Positions 45,684 to 55,831 of a DNA stretch of 64,000 nucleotides are shown in pieces (position 1 is the stretch's first letter; every line of letters begins with the position of its first letter). A model generated the notes under the pieces. The model saw only the letters and a list, made by a program, of their open reading frames with translations. It was not told the origin of the DNA and ran no database searches. Location of the stretch: positions 186,001-250,000 of the forward strand of contig JAKFAO010000012.1 in NCBI GenBank assembly GCA_021527695.1. Reading direction: 5' to 3'. The DNA comes from Naematelia aurantialba (lineage: Eukaryota > Basidiomycota > Tremellomycetes > Tremellales > Naemateliaceae). Made by a program: the position numbers and the translations under genes.

Positions 45684-48114
45684 ATGCGAGTCCCGGTGCC
45701 GGTGGATCTGAGCAATCCGCTCCTCCCTGATCCTGATGATCTGCGGCCCCGTCACGACCCGGAGCGGGGATACGAGTGGCCAGAGGCTGGGCCGTCGAGA
45801 TTGCCTGATAGTGGCGGTGGAGAGCCTGGCGCTGGCCGGAAACAGGGGGCTCAGGGGGCGAGTGTCGGGCCGTATAGCGCCAAGATCGTTGCTGCGATGA
45901 CTGGAGCGGTGGCCACGTCGTTGACCAGTACGTCTTCTCTCGCTGCTGTGTTTCCATTGCCACCCAACTCTCATCCTTGCCAGTATCATCCTTGATTCCG
46001 CGCCCAATCATCGAGTGGGTCACGACCCGATCCCTGCAGTGCCACTCCCAGCCTATCTGTGGCGATTACCAGCTCTGCTTTCTCCGTGAAAGCAGCGCGG
46101 CTCTGGATAGACAAGTGCTGAGCCCCCAGTGACGCCATTCGACGTCCTCAAGACCCGGCTGCAGACGGTTCAGCCACACCCGCGCGCCCTCTTCCTTCCA
46201 CCCGCATCGTCTGACTGCTGCCAGACCTCGCTGCTCGTCACGTCCAACTCGGCATCGACGTCCTCCCTCTCCTGCGCCACCCTTTCCGAGCCCGTCCGTC
46301 CCTCGCGCACAATCTCGCTCTCAATGTCGTCCTCGTCCCCAATGTCGTCCTCGTCCCCAATGTCGTCCTCATCCTCAATGTCATCCTCGTCTTCAATATC
46401 CAGCTCGTTCTCCAAGAACCCGCCAATACCACCCGCCACGACGCCTGACGGCTGTCTGCACCCGTCCAAGTGGGCGGGGATATGGGGCGAGACAGTGACC
46501 TTTGAACAGGCGCTGGCGCGGGCCGGTGCTGGCGTGCACGGCCTGGACGGCCTGAGGGGCGGAGGAGGAGGCGGAGGCGCGACGCTCGTGCTGCCTTCTG
46601 AGAGCGTGTTGGGCGGGTTCTGGAACGAGGTCGCTGCTGTGCGGAGGGAGACGGGGATCCGGGGCCTCTGGAAGGGTGTTGGCACGACTCTGTGTGTTCT
46701 TCTGTTCTTCCGTCCCATACGTCTTTCACACCTCGTCCACCTCATTATCTCCCCGTTTGCCACTTGCGGCAACACATGTGTCTCTATCGCACCTATGTGC
46801 TTTCACGTCTCTGGACTTTCACCTTGTTCAACTACTTCACCCCACCCCCAATGCGCGCTTGGAGTGCACGCACAGTCGAGAGCGGAGCAGCTGACGACTC
46901 AGGACAATGTCAATACCCTCCGCGGCAATATACATGCTAGGCTACGAGCGTCTCCTTGCGCACATCTCGCCAATCTTCACAGGCACCTACGACGCAGCGA
47001 GCAACGCGTCGTCCCTGAACCGCCCCGCGCCCGCGGTTTCCGCTCGGGCGGAAGCACTGGGGTCTGCTCAGGGGACCGCGTCGACGTCGACGACGATGAC
47101 GCCTGCCCCGCTGGTGGCGGGGAGTCTGGCGAGGACGCTGAGTGCAAGTGTCATTAGCCCGATCGAGATGTTCAGGACGAGGCTGCAGGCGCTGCCTAGT
47201 GAGTTGGGCTTTCGTGTCTTGGTGTACAGGCTACATGGCGTTTTCGGGAATGACATGGTGTCTTCGGATGGATTCTCGGCTGGTCAAAGCGTTCTACTGG
47301 CTTGGTGGGGTGCTATTTTGGCTCGGATGGCATGGTGGTCTTGGCTTGGGTGGACATGCTCATCTTGGCTGGATGAGCATGTCGTCTCTCGGCATGGGTG
47401 GAGGGTGGATGGTGGTTCGCAGCTCGGATTGGTTGCAAGGACATGTCGCTTGGCCCTAGCAGACATTCAGTCTCGTGATTCTCGTTCTGGACCGGCGGAC
47501 AAGGCAAAGAACTTCGTGCTGACTGGACTAGCGGCACGGGGGAACCCGACGTACGCGAGCACGGCAAAGGACATGGCGCGGTTGGTCAAGGCCAACGGAT
47601 TGCCCGTGATGTGGCGCGGCCTCGGGCCTACGCTGTGGCGCGACGTCCCGTTCTCTGGTGAGTCCCCAATCTCTGCCCAGTCACCTCTACTTCGCTCGTT
47701 CGCCCGTTCGCCCCGCGCCGCCACGCCGCCACGCTGACCCTCCCTCCAGGCCTCTACTGGGCAGGGTTCGAGCTGCTCAAACCCCAGCTCGCGCCGCACT
47801 TCCAGCCGCTGCTCACGTCCTTCCTGTCCGGGGCCATCGCGGGCACCGTCTCCGCCGTCCTGACCCAGCCGTTCGACGTGCTCAAGACCCGGCGACAGGT
47901 GTTCACCCCGTCGGCCGACTGCGCGGTGCCCCGCGCGTCGACGCTGCCGCTCATGCTGCATGTGGTCGAGACGGAGGGCTGGGGCAGCCTGTTCGCCGGC
48001 CTCGGCGCGCGCTGCGGCAAGGTCGCGATGGCGTGTGGGGTCATGATTGCGTGCTACGAGGGCGTCGGGCGCTGGCTCGGCGGTGGCGGTGGCGGTGGCG
48101 CCGAGGACGAGTAG
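45684..48114 (+). CDS. MTM1: Mitochondrial carrier of the Mtm1/SLC25A39-40 group
   Basis: About five exons; start at 45684 (MRVPVPVDLSNPLLPD), stop at 48112-48114. Three mitochondrial carrier signatures are visible: TPFDVLKTRLQT, SPIEMFRTRLQA and QPFDVLKTRRQV. Other landmarks: TGIRGLWKGVGTTLCMSIPS, GLPVMWRGLGPTLWRDVPFS and WGSLFAGLGARCGKVAMAC. Mtm1/SLC25A39 imports glutathione and supports mitochondrial iron and manganese handling. The loop after the first signature is unusually long (roughly 100 residues), with a Ser/Met repeat and Cys in SSDCCQTS, LSCATL and DGCLHPSKW. Exons after about 47200 are separated by a roughly 300-nt intron. The end is Gly-rich (GGGGGGGAEDE). Confidence 0.88.
46318..46402. 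repeat. 18-bp tandem repeat (ATGTCGTCCTCGTCCCCA)n in the MTM1 coding region
   Basis: About four to five copies of an 18-bp unit encode Met-Ser-Ser-Ser-Ser-Pro repeats inside the first matrix loop of the carrier. Confidence 0.9.
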
Positions 48115-48755
48115 CCCCCGCGGGGTGGGTGGGGGGGGGGGGGGTCGTACCGAGCGGGGGCAGAGCGGTGAAGACAGAGCCCAGAGGACAGAGGGCAGGG
48201 GGCAGAGGACAGAGGACAGAGGACAGAGGACAGAGGACAGAGGACAGAGGGCAGGGGACAGAGGACAGAGGACAGAGGGCAGAGGTCAGAGGACAGAGGA
48301 CGGGACAGGTGTCGGTGCGAGAGAACGGTCTGGCATTACTCCGACCTGGCTTGGCAAATCACACCGCACCACTTAATCCTAGAATCCCAACATGGCATGT
48401 AACGTTATATGACGCTACGTTCTGCGCAGGAGCGCGTGATACAGATCTGACTAGCAACACTCTCTCGTTCAGACAGGAAATTGTGACTCGAGGTCTGCCC
48501 TCGTCCTTCGGTGATGGTGCATTGGGCTACATTAGATACTACCCAACTTCATCCTGCGGCCATCCTCTTGAACCGTGATTTTTGGGACCTTCGACACCCT
48601 CTGCCTCTACTCTACTCCGCCTCTGCCTTCACTCTGCCTCTGCCTCTACTCTGCCTCTGCCTCTGCCTCTGCCCTCACTCCACTGCTCCGCTGCTCCGAC
48701 CTCCCTCCGACGCGCCCCAGCACTCCTGCCTCGACGCCCTCGCCACTCTAAACTC
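48115..48755. repeat. Intergenic with poly-G run and GGACAGA minisatellite
   Basis: About 640 nt between two convergent stops. A poly-G run of about 14 (48127-48144) precedes about 14 near-perfect copies of a 7-bp unit (ggacaga/ggcagag) at 48175-48305. A second low-complexity tract of ctctgcctctac units follows at about 48598-48670. No gene supported. Confidence 0.85.
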
Positions 48756-50092
48756 TCAGGCACCAACGCCCAGCGCGCTCGAGACCTTATCCCTCACACT
48801 CTGCAAATACGTCTTCCTCGCCTCCTTGGCGTCCGTGTCCTCTGCGCTGCGCGACAGCGGCGTCCATTTCGGCTCGTCTTTGAATAGCCGCATGGCGGTG
48901 ATCGTCTCGCGCGAGTCGACGGTAAAGCGGTGGTAGATCCTGGTCGATAGGTAGGCGCGTCAGCCTCGGATCCAGCATGTCCTCGTCTTCCTCAGCCTTC
49001 CCAGCTTCGTCCTCCTCGTCCTCCTCATCCTCCTCCTCTTCCTCCTCATCCTCCTCCTTCTCCTCCTCGTCCTATCTTCTCCGCCTCTTCACGCGGACTC
49101 ACCCCGCAGGCAACACGATCAGGTCCCCCTTCTCCAGCGCGATCCGGATCCACCGATCGTCGTACGCCCCGCCGTGTCCCCGAACATCAAAGTACCCCGA
49201 CCCCTCGAGGCAGTACCGGATCTCCTCGTCTTCGTGGAGGTGTCTGCGTCGTCAGTGTTATCCGCTCGGTGATCGATACGCCGGCGCAGCGACGTTGGAC
49301 AGTGGACAGGCGGACAGTGGACAGTGGACAGTGGAAGGTGTCAGGTGGATGGACAGTGGACAGCGGAAGGAAGATGGCCGGACAGTCGACAGCTGAAAGT
49401 GGAGGTGGACAGGGCGATAGTGGACAGATGGACTGGTACAGGTACACGGGACAGTGGACAGTGGACTGGACTGTCGACCAGTCCCAAGAAATAGACTCAC
49501 TCGTCAAAGAAACTTTTGATCTTGCTTTCATACGCATCGCCCAGCCCAGCTTTGGTCACTGTGATTTGATCTTTCTACGCGACAGTGAGCTCACCGCGTC
49601 GCACATATCCGCGGCGGACGACGCAGGGACAGAAGTAGCGACGACGCACGTTCTTGTAGTCCCTCTGGTTTGCAAATGCCTCGATGTTGCGCTCCCACTC
49701 CCCCTGCTCGTCGATGGGAATACGGGCATAGTACACCCCCAGCGACTCGAGCGTGGGCACGTCGACGCTTGCGCCAGAGTCGTGCGGTTCGCGCTGGTCG
49801 CCTCTGGTATGGCCGGATCGACGTCGACCATACACAAACAAAACGTCAGGGACGAACGCCGTCACCGACAATACCGTCACGAACAGCGTCACAGGCCGAC
49901 ATGACGACACCAAGTTGCGCACAGCACATGTTGCACAGCGGCATAGATGAGAGCGAGCGAGAAGGGGAGTACCGAGAGCGAGAGCAAGAGAGGGGAGAGA
50001 AGGGAGGAAAATGCCAGGGTTAGCGGACGCTGATGATGACGAGGGGCTGCTGGGGCTGCTCACGGGACGTTGTCGTACAGGTAGGCTCGCAT
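48756..50092 (-). CDS. ADI1: Acireductone dioxygenase (ADI1/Ard) of the methionine salvage pathway
   Basis: About six exons from 50092 ([10 protein letters not shown]) to the stop at 48756-48758, about 190 residues. Cupin metal ligands visible: H-x-H-x4-E in [20 protein letters not shown] and the later His in [19 protein letters not shown]. The C-terminus ([12 protein letters not shown]) is typical of the family. The central exons are [16 protein letters not shown] and [19 protein letters not shown]. Known reaction: with Fe2+, acireductone to the keto acid of methionine plus formate. The intron between about 49498 and 49244 holds a GGACAGTGGACA minisatellite, and the intron near 48960-49110 holds a tcctcctcgtcc run. 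The exon boundary for the first ten codons is clear (CCG|GTGAGC). Confidence 0.92.
49286..49460. repeat. GGACAGTGGACA minisatellite in an ADI1 intron
   Basis: Imperfect copies of ggacagtggacag / gtggacaggcggacag fill the intron between about 49244 and 49498. The unit is close to those near 7138 and 48200. Confidence 0.85.
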
Positions 50093-51154
50093 TGCCGCTG
50101 TCTCGCCTTGAACCACACCTCTACGGGATGAAGTAAAGAGTGAGAGGTAGAAGTCAAGTCAGAAATGGACGTCTCGCTGTCAACCTTTTGTGACTTGTGG
50201 AATTGCCCGGAATCGATTGGATTACCGAAAATTACACCATCCATTGCCATGGCCACGTATTGCAATCATCCGAACTGATCTCCATGTACTCAATGCATGT
50301 ACGATACTCTACCATATATCCCGCGAGCTCAGCATGATCCAGACATGCTTACCGCCATCACAGTACTTCATGGAAAGGTCGCTCATCATCTGACTCGTTG
50401 CTTGTGGACCAGTGTCCACCTTCAGTGGCGTCGGACTCGGAGAGACCCAAGATCCCGTCGCTGTTCCGCTGCATGAAGCCTTGGGACATCGGCCTGTAAT
50501 AGAGCACAGAGCGAGAGAGAGAGGGAGAAGCGAAGAGAGAGAGAGAAGGAACGCCAGGCGGTTGCGTGAGCTCTCTTCGCTCGGATAGCTTTGAGCATGC
50601 AAATGTCGTTCCAGATCTGCATGAGGCCACGCCGTTGAGGACAAGCTGTTGGCGATGATCAGAATGTCAGAACCAGTCATCCCAGGATTGTCTGGAGTTT
50701 CTGCCAACCAGTTGTCTCAACCGTCGCAGCTTGACTCGTACTCAAGATATCAGACAAGTCCGCAGATGCCAGGAGATCAGCAACTATTCCGAAGCGACTC
50801 CTTTGGGGCCATTGACGGCGTCGCCTAATCCCAAAGTATACTGTACAACATTCCTGCTCTTCGTGTGGATGAACATCTCGAGTAGCGCTTCCCAAGCATG
50901 GCCTGTGCTGAGTCCCAGCTGATCAGTCTGCTGCACAACAGCACTGAATGCCACGTCATGTTCCGGTCTGTTCCGAGTCTCCCCGCGGCCGGTGCTAGTG
51001 GTGTGTTTGACGTTTGCATCCGCTTTCATTCGTCGATCTTTCGAGTTTTCCTCTGCTTACCATAAACACATGAGATAGTCAGCCATCGAGTCGTCGTCGT
51101 CGTCGCCGTCGCTCTCGCCGCCGCCGCCGTCGCCGTAGCCGCACGTCCCCGCGG
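50093..51154. promoter_or_regulatory. Divergent promoter region ADI1 / PTC7, no clear gene
   Basis: About 1.06 kb between opposite-strand starts. Several minus-strand frames are open here (for example 51029-50784), but none has a recognised motif or consistent splicing. An agagagagag run lies at about 50509-50550. A CGTCGTCGTCG run precedes the PTC7 start (51095-51135). Confidence 0.4.
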
Positions 51155-53397
51155 GTGAAGCTGGGCGCCATGTCCAAGCCCAATCCGCGCCTCTCAAAGG
51201 GGCTCGTCAGGACATTGGCACAAGCACCCTCGTCTGCGTCATCAACGCACAGTCATGCGCTTCAACTCACACCCGTCGTCTCGCAACACTCGTATTCCAC
51301 TGCATCGACCTCGTCCTCTTCGTCAGCAACAAGCAAGTACTCGTCAATATCGTCTGGCTTCAACTCGACCTCGAATCGGCTGTCTAGTGCGTTGTCGAAC
51401 CTCGCCCTGTCAGCCGGCACCAGCACAGCATCGTCCTCCTATGTCTCACTCCTTCCTACATGGGATTCACCATTTTCCACGCTCGGATTGCCCGAAGGTT
51501 ACGCAGTACGCTCAGGCGAAAATGCGAGTGTGGTGATGCCGTATCGGTCTTCTTCGGGCTCACAGCGCATGCTGTCCCGTTCCCGCGGCACGGGCCGCCC
51601 CCGCGAATACACGACTGCAACCGCCCCATCCCGCCAGCAAGCGAACTTTGACGCATTCGGCCATTCATCCACGTCGTCGGCGCAGACCTTGTTCTTTGAC
51701 AAGAGCTCGTTTGCTTCGTTTGGCACGACGAATGGCAGCCTGAATGACTTTTCAACAACCTCAGAACTCATTACCTATCCATCTCCCCAGCCTGAAAAGC
51801 CACCGCGACATTACCTCCTCTCGCCCTCGCCATACTCTTCCAACGATTCACCCACTTCCTACTCGATCGCGGTTAATCCATACATCGCTTACCCCCAAAT
51901 TGATCCCTCCCCTATTCTCCCACCGCCACCGCCGACGTCGACCGATGCGACCTCGCTGAATCTCTATTCGTCCAATCTTGTCTTCCATCTCGGTGCATCA
52001 GGTCTCGCCAAAGAGCGCCCGCCGCCCTCTCGCAGCTCGCTCTCGGCGAGAACACCCGCTCCACCACCACGGCCTCGGTCCTTTCCTCTCCCGGAAGTGA
52101 CAACGCCGACCACGCTGCACTCGACAGGCGTGGGCGAAGATGCCTACTTTACGCGAATGGACGGCATGTGCATTGCCGATGGGGTGGGGGGATGGGCGCG
52201 GTCAGGCCGGGGCGATGCGGATGCCGGACGATGGAGCCGCTTGTTGACGCATTTCTGCGAGGCAGAAGTCGGGTCGTGGTGGGCTGGCGACTCGGCCTAC
52301 CTGACAAGTGACGCGACTGCTGAGGCCAAGGGCAAGATACGCCATGAGGACACGGACGACCACGGTCCGTCAGGATGGGCCCGCAAGGTCTGGAAACGCG
52401 GAGCGAGGGAGCACGAAGAGAGCGGGAAGCGCCGACCGCTGGATCCCGTCGAGATCATGCAGAGAGGCTTTGAAAAGTGTTTGGCCTGCGTGACCGCCGA
52501 GGTGAGCCGCATGTCATCTCTGATGATCCAGCTCACGACGTGCAGGGTATAAATGGGTCATCGACGTGTTTGTTGGCGCTCCTGCATCACTCGACCCTGC
52601 TCGTCGCGAATCTAGGCGACTGTTGCCTGCTTCTCATCCGCCACGGCCAAGTCGTCTTCCGGACAAGCGAGATGCAGCATGCCTTCAACTTTCCTTTACA
52701 AGTGCGTCGCTCTTGTTGCAACCGTAGTGTTTCGGTGCTGATGCGTCTGCTCAGGTGGGAACTCACTCGCGAGATGAGCCGATGAAGGACGCGCAGCGAT
52801 TCGACGTGGGCGTCGGACGGGGGGATATCGTGATTCTCGGCTCGGATGGGCTGATGGACAACCTGGTGAGTTTATCGAGTCTGAGTTGGTGCGAACGCGA
52901 GCATGAGACTATGCATCGCCTGCGCGATGGGGATGTAGAGATGCTGGACAGGGTTGACACGTTTTGTGTGTTAGTACGACGAAGAGATCCTCGACACGCT
53001 GGCGGAATTCGCACCGCCCTCATCTAATGTCTTCCCTACGCCGCCCAACTCGCGCCCCTCATCGCCAGGGTCATTACCCCCGTTCTCGCCGCAAAAGGTG
53101 TCCGAGGCACTGTGCCGCCGCGCACGGATGGTCAGCGAGCAGACGACCGCTACGACGCCGTTCATGGAGCGCGCGATCGAGGAGGGCATCGACTTTGTCG
53201 GCGGCAAGAAAGACGGTGAGTGTGGTGTCGGTGTCGTGCCGAGCCCGCTGCCGGTGCCGAATCCGCTAGCATATATCTGCTTGTGCACCTGCACCTGGGA
53301 CGCGCTGATGGGACTAGACATCTCGGTGCTCGTGGGTGTCATAGGCGATAGAGAGCCGGGGAAGGATGTGGGTGGGTTGGCACTGCACGCGGGATGA
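51155..53397 (+). CDS. PP2C-type protein phosphatase (Ptc7-like, SpoIIE-like group)
   Basis: Start at 51155 or the nearer ATG at 51170 (MSKPNPRLSKG). A long Ser-rich N-terminus of about 300 residues precedes the catalytic domain. PP2C motifs: GVGEDAYF, IADGVGGWARSG (metal-binding Asp), GSSTCLLALL, VANLGDCCLLLIRHG, DIVILGSDGLMDN and DDISVLVGVIG. The domain is split by introns near 52501, 52700, 52866 and 53216. Ptc7 acts in mitochondria (coenzyme Q synthesis control) and on nuclear targets; the N-terminal SSASSTHSHALQLT-like stretch is Ser-rich and basic enough to be a mitochondrial presequence, but this is not certain. A roughly 40-residue insert (PSSNVFPTPPNSRPSSPGS) sits near the end. Stop at 53395-53397. 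Confidence 0.87.
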
Positions 53398-53923
53398 GTG
53401 CGAGGAGGGCGGGAGCGTGCCGAGGGAGCGTGGCGGGGTAGAGTGACGAGGGGGAGTGACGAGGGAGTGACGAGGGAGCGTGGCGGGAGAGGAACGAGGA
53501 AGAGTGCCGCTGTTGTGTACATTGATGTGCGAGGGCGGTGGCTCGCACAGATGCCCAGACGGCACCAGTTGTAGATGATCTTCGCCTGCGTTGTATCTGG
53601 CACATGACGACATTGATGGATCCATACTATCGTTGTAGCGAATGTGCATGCGAGCTCGGTCGAGTCTCAGCGCGGGTTACGCAACAATGGGAATTGAATG
53701 CGGCAAGGGGGCTGATATCTCGCGGCTCGTCTGAGACCGTCATCCGATATCGGTCTCTGTGTGTATCTGTATCGGTATCTGCGTCTGTATCTGTGTGTGT
53801 CTGTATCTGCGTCTGCGTCTGGATCTGTATCTGTGTGTATCTGCATCTGTATCTGCACCTGCACCTGCATCTGTACCCGTATCCGTACTGTGATTTGAAC
53901 CGATACATGCGCTACGGACCTCT
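53398..53923. repeat. Convergent intergenic region with hexamer repeats
   Basis: About 530 nt. From about 53755 to 53875 a (TCTGTA/TCTGCG)n hexamer repeat recurs about 20 times with drift (tctgtatctgcgtctg). A gacgagggagtgacgaggg repeat is at about 53440-53490. No gene supported. Confidence 0.85.
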
Positions 53924-54794
53924 CTACTTCTTCCCGCCGTCCTCCTCCACCAGGCCAAGACTGACAATGACCCCCGACGCCGCTTTCTCCGCCGCCTGGC
54001 GCCGGTCGTGCGACTCTTGTATTTGCTTTTGGATAAAGTGCGCCTTGATCTCCTTTGCGCGCGCGATCTGCCGTCTTGTTCAGCGGACGATTCTACGAAT
54101 GAGGGCGAGGACGAGCGGGCTAGGACGATAGGACGAATATCATGAAGACGAATATCATGAAGACGAATATCATGAAGACGAATATCATGACGACGAATAT
54201 ATATGAAGACGAATATACATGGAGGACAGGATGAGGACGAGAGCGAGGAATAGACGTGTGGCTATCAAGGGACGAAGGGTGGTCATGAACGATGCCAAGG
54301 GAAGGCTGGGATAGAGAAGGATAGTGACAATGGCGTTCAGATGCAGATGGAAGCGCAGTCTCAGACGCAGGTTCAGATACAGATGCAGGCGCAGGTACCG
54401 GACAGGAGCAGTATCGACACAGACTCACCTCTTTCGTCCGATGCAGACACTCCATGTAGTCGTCCCGCGAGAGCACACAGTCGTCGCGCTCCGTCGCTGT
54501 CGCCTGGCACTGCGTGCGTCAGCTGCCTCTGCTGCACTGCAGGCTGGCCGATGGCGATGGTGGTACGCAGGACGGTAGATAGGGTAGAGAGGACGCGAGA
54601 GGGCATAAGGACGCAAGCGAGGACGTAAGGACGCAAGCGAGGACGTAAGGTCGCAAGAGAGGACGTACTTTTAGGAACTCCTGCCAAAAGGCATGGCAGC
54701 GCGCCGGACCTGCAGGCGTCAGTGTTGGCGTCAGTGTGGCGATCGTGGTTCTCGTCTCTGTCCAGCCCGAGCACGACCACAACAGCCAAGACAT
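53924..54794 (-). CDS. NADH:ubiquinone oxidoreductase subunit, NDUFS5/NUFM type
   Basis: Minus strand; exons about 54794-54670, 54524-54431 and 54072-53924, joined in phase. The cysteine pattern is that of the 15-kDa IP subunit: RCHAFWQEFLKC, then DDCVLSRDDYMECLHRTKE, then IARAKEIKAHFIQKQIQE and an Ala/Glu-rich end with LGLVEEDGGKK. The spaced CX9C-like cysteines fit an intermembrane-space-facing complex I subunit of about 100 residues. The N-terminus is less certain: 54794 (MSWLLWSCSG) gives an in-frame start, but the usual short N-terminus would suggest an unseen upstream start. Both introns are expanded by tandem repeats. Confidence 0.82.
54135..54230. repeat. 15-bp tandem (ATGAAGACGAATATC)n in an NDUFS5-type gene intron
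   Basis: About six copies of atgaagacgaatatc, nearly perfect, inside the last intron. Confidence 0.92.
54600..54665. repeat. Tandem (GAGGACGTAAGGACGCAAGC)n in the NDUFS5-type gene's first intron
   Basis: Three to four copies of a roughly 20-bp gaggacgtaaggacgcaagc-like unit just 5' to the intron's donor on the minus strand. Confidence 0.85.
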
Positions 54795-55831
54795 CTACAC
54801 AGCTACACAACCAGCAAACCAGAAAGGCTGATCGCTCGCAGACTGGCCTCCTGGGTCCGATCACTCGACAGTCCCTCTCTTGACAGTCCTCGACGGACAG
54901 TCCCGAACCACATCCCACCCTCACGCCTACTCTAACACGACCACTCGCATAGCAGATACAGATCCAAGGAGACACAAGAACCGAAGCCTAGGCACCATGG
55001 ACCGACATCCACTCGTCCGGCACGCCGCCAAACCACCAGACGCGGGCGAGCCGGATGCCAGTGAAGAGACTTACCGCCGCGATACCCGTATCCAGACTGG
55101 TCGGGTCAGCCATACAAGCATTAGGAGAGGCATGCGTCATACCAGGGAAGGACGGAGAAGGGCATGGCACGGGTGGGACGGGGACCGGCATGGGGACGGG
55201 TATGGCACGGGTGAGTCGGGCTTGGGGACAGGCATGGGAGGGGACGGAGAATGTCATGGGAGGGGACGGAGAATGTCTACGGACGTACCGACATGTTGTG
55301 CGCTCAGACAACCTCCCTACGAAGCTAGCGAGCCGGATCTGATACCTCGATTTCGGATTCCCGTGAGGCCACACGAGCTTATCCCTGTTGGGTGCGACGA
55401 TGGTAACGATCCACGAGTGCGAGTTGGATCCACGATCCACCAGCTGTTGTCGAACAGAGACGCAGGTTTTGATAAGGCCCTGTCTGCCACGTCATTTTCC
55501 CCCCATTCTGGCCCGTGCGTTTCCTCTTCCGACTAAGAGTCACAATACAGCAATACAACATGACACCAGACAGTCATACTTGCAGCATGATGCACCTGGA
55601 CCATGGCAGACGAGCGTCATATAGCACCGGCAGTATATCTGTACGCCCCCACTCATTCCGGCTCGACAATCGTATACATGACTAATACTCCACAGATTAT
55701 TTCCTCCGAATCGCTCGGGTGGCAGGCGTGGCACCTTGCCACGCCACGCTTCCTCAACCCCTACGGACTCCTGCAACTCCTGCCTACTCATGTATAACTG
55801 CCTCACTTCCCCGGAGCCGCCATCCCACAGC
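54795..55831. other. Intergenic, no convincing gene
   Basis: About 1 kb between two minus-strand genes. Open frames on both strands (for example 54880-55536 plus, 55887-55540 minus) have no domain or splice support. A ggaggggacggagaatgtcatg unit is duplicated near 55240-55280. A promoter or missed first exon of the complex I subunit gene lies here. Confidence 0.4.

Noticed and set aside
48175..48305. Possible CRISPR-like array
   Set aside because: Units are 7 bp and directly adjacent without spacers; it is a minisatellite in a eukaryote.
50309..51029. Minus-strand frames between ADI1 and PTC7 as a possible gene
   Set aside because: No domain, no phase-consistent exon joining and no codon bias beyond chance.
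54880..55536. A 218-residue plus-strand frame
   Set aside because: Arg/Gly/His-rich, crosses a GGGACGG repeat, and lacks a recognisable domain.
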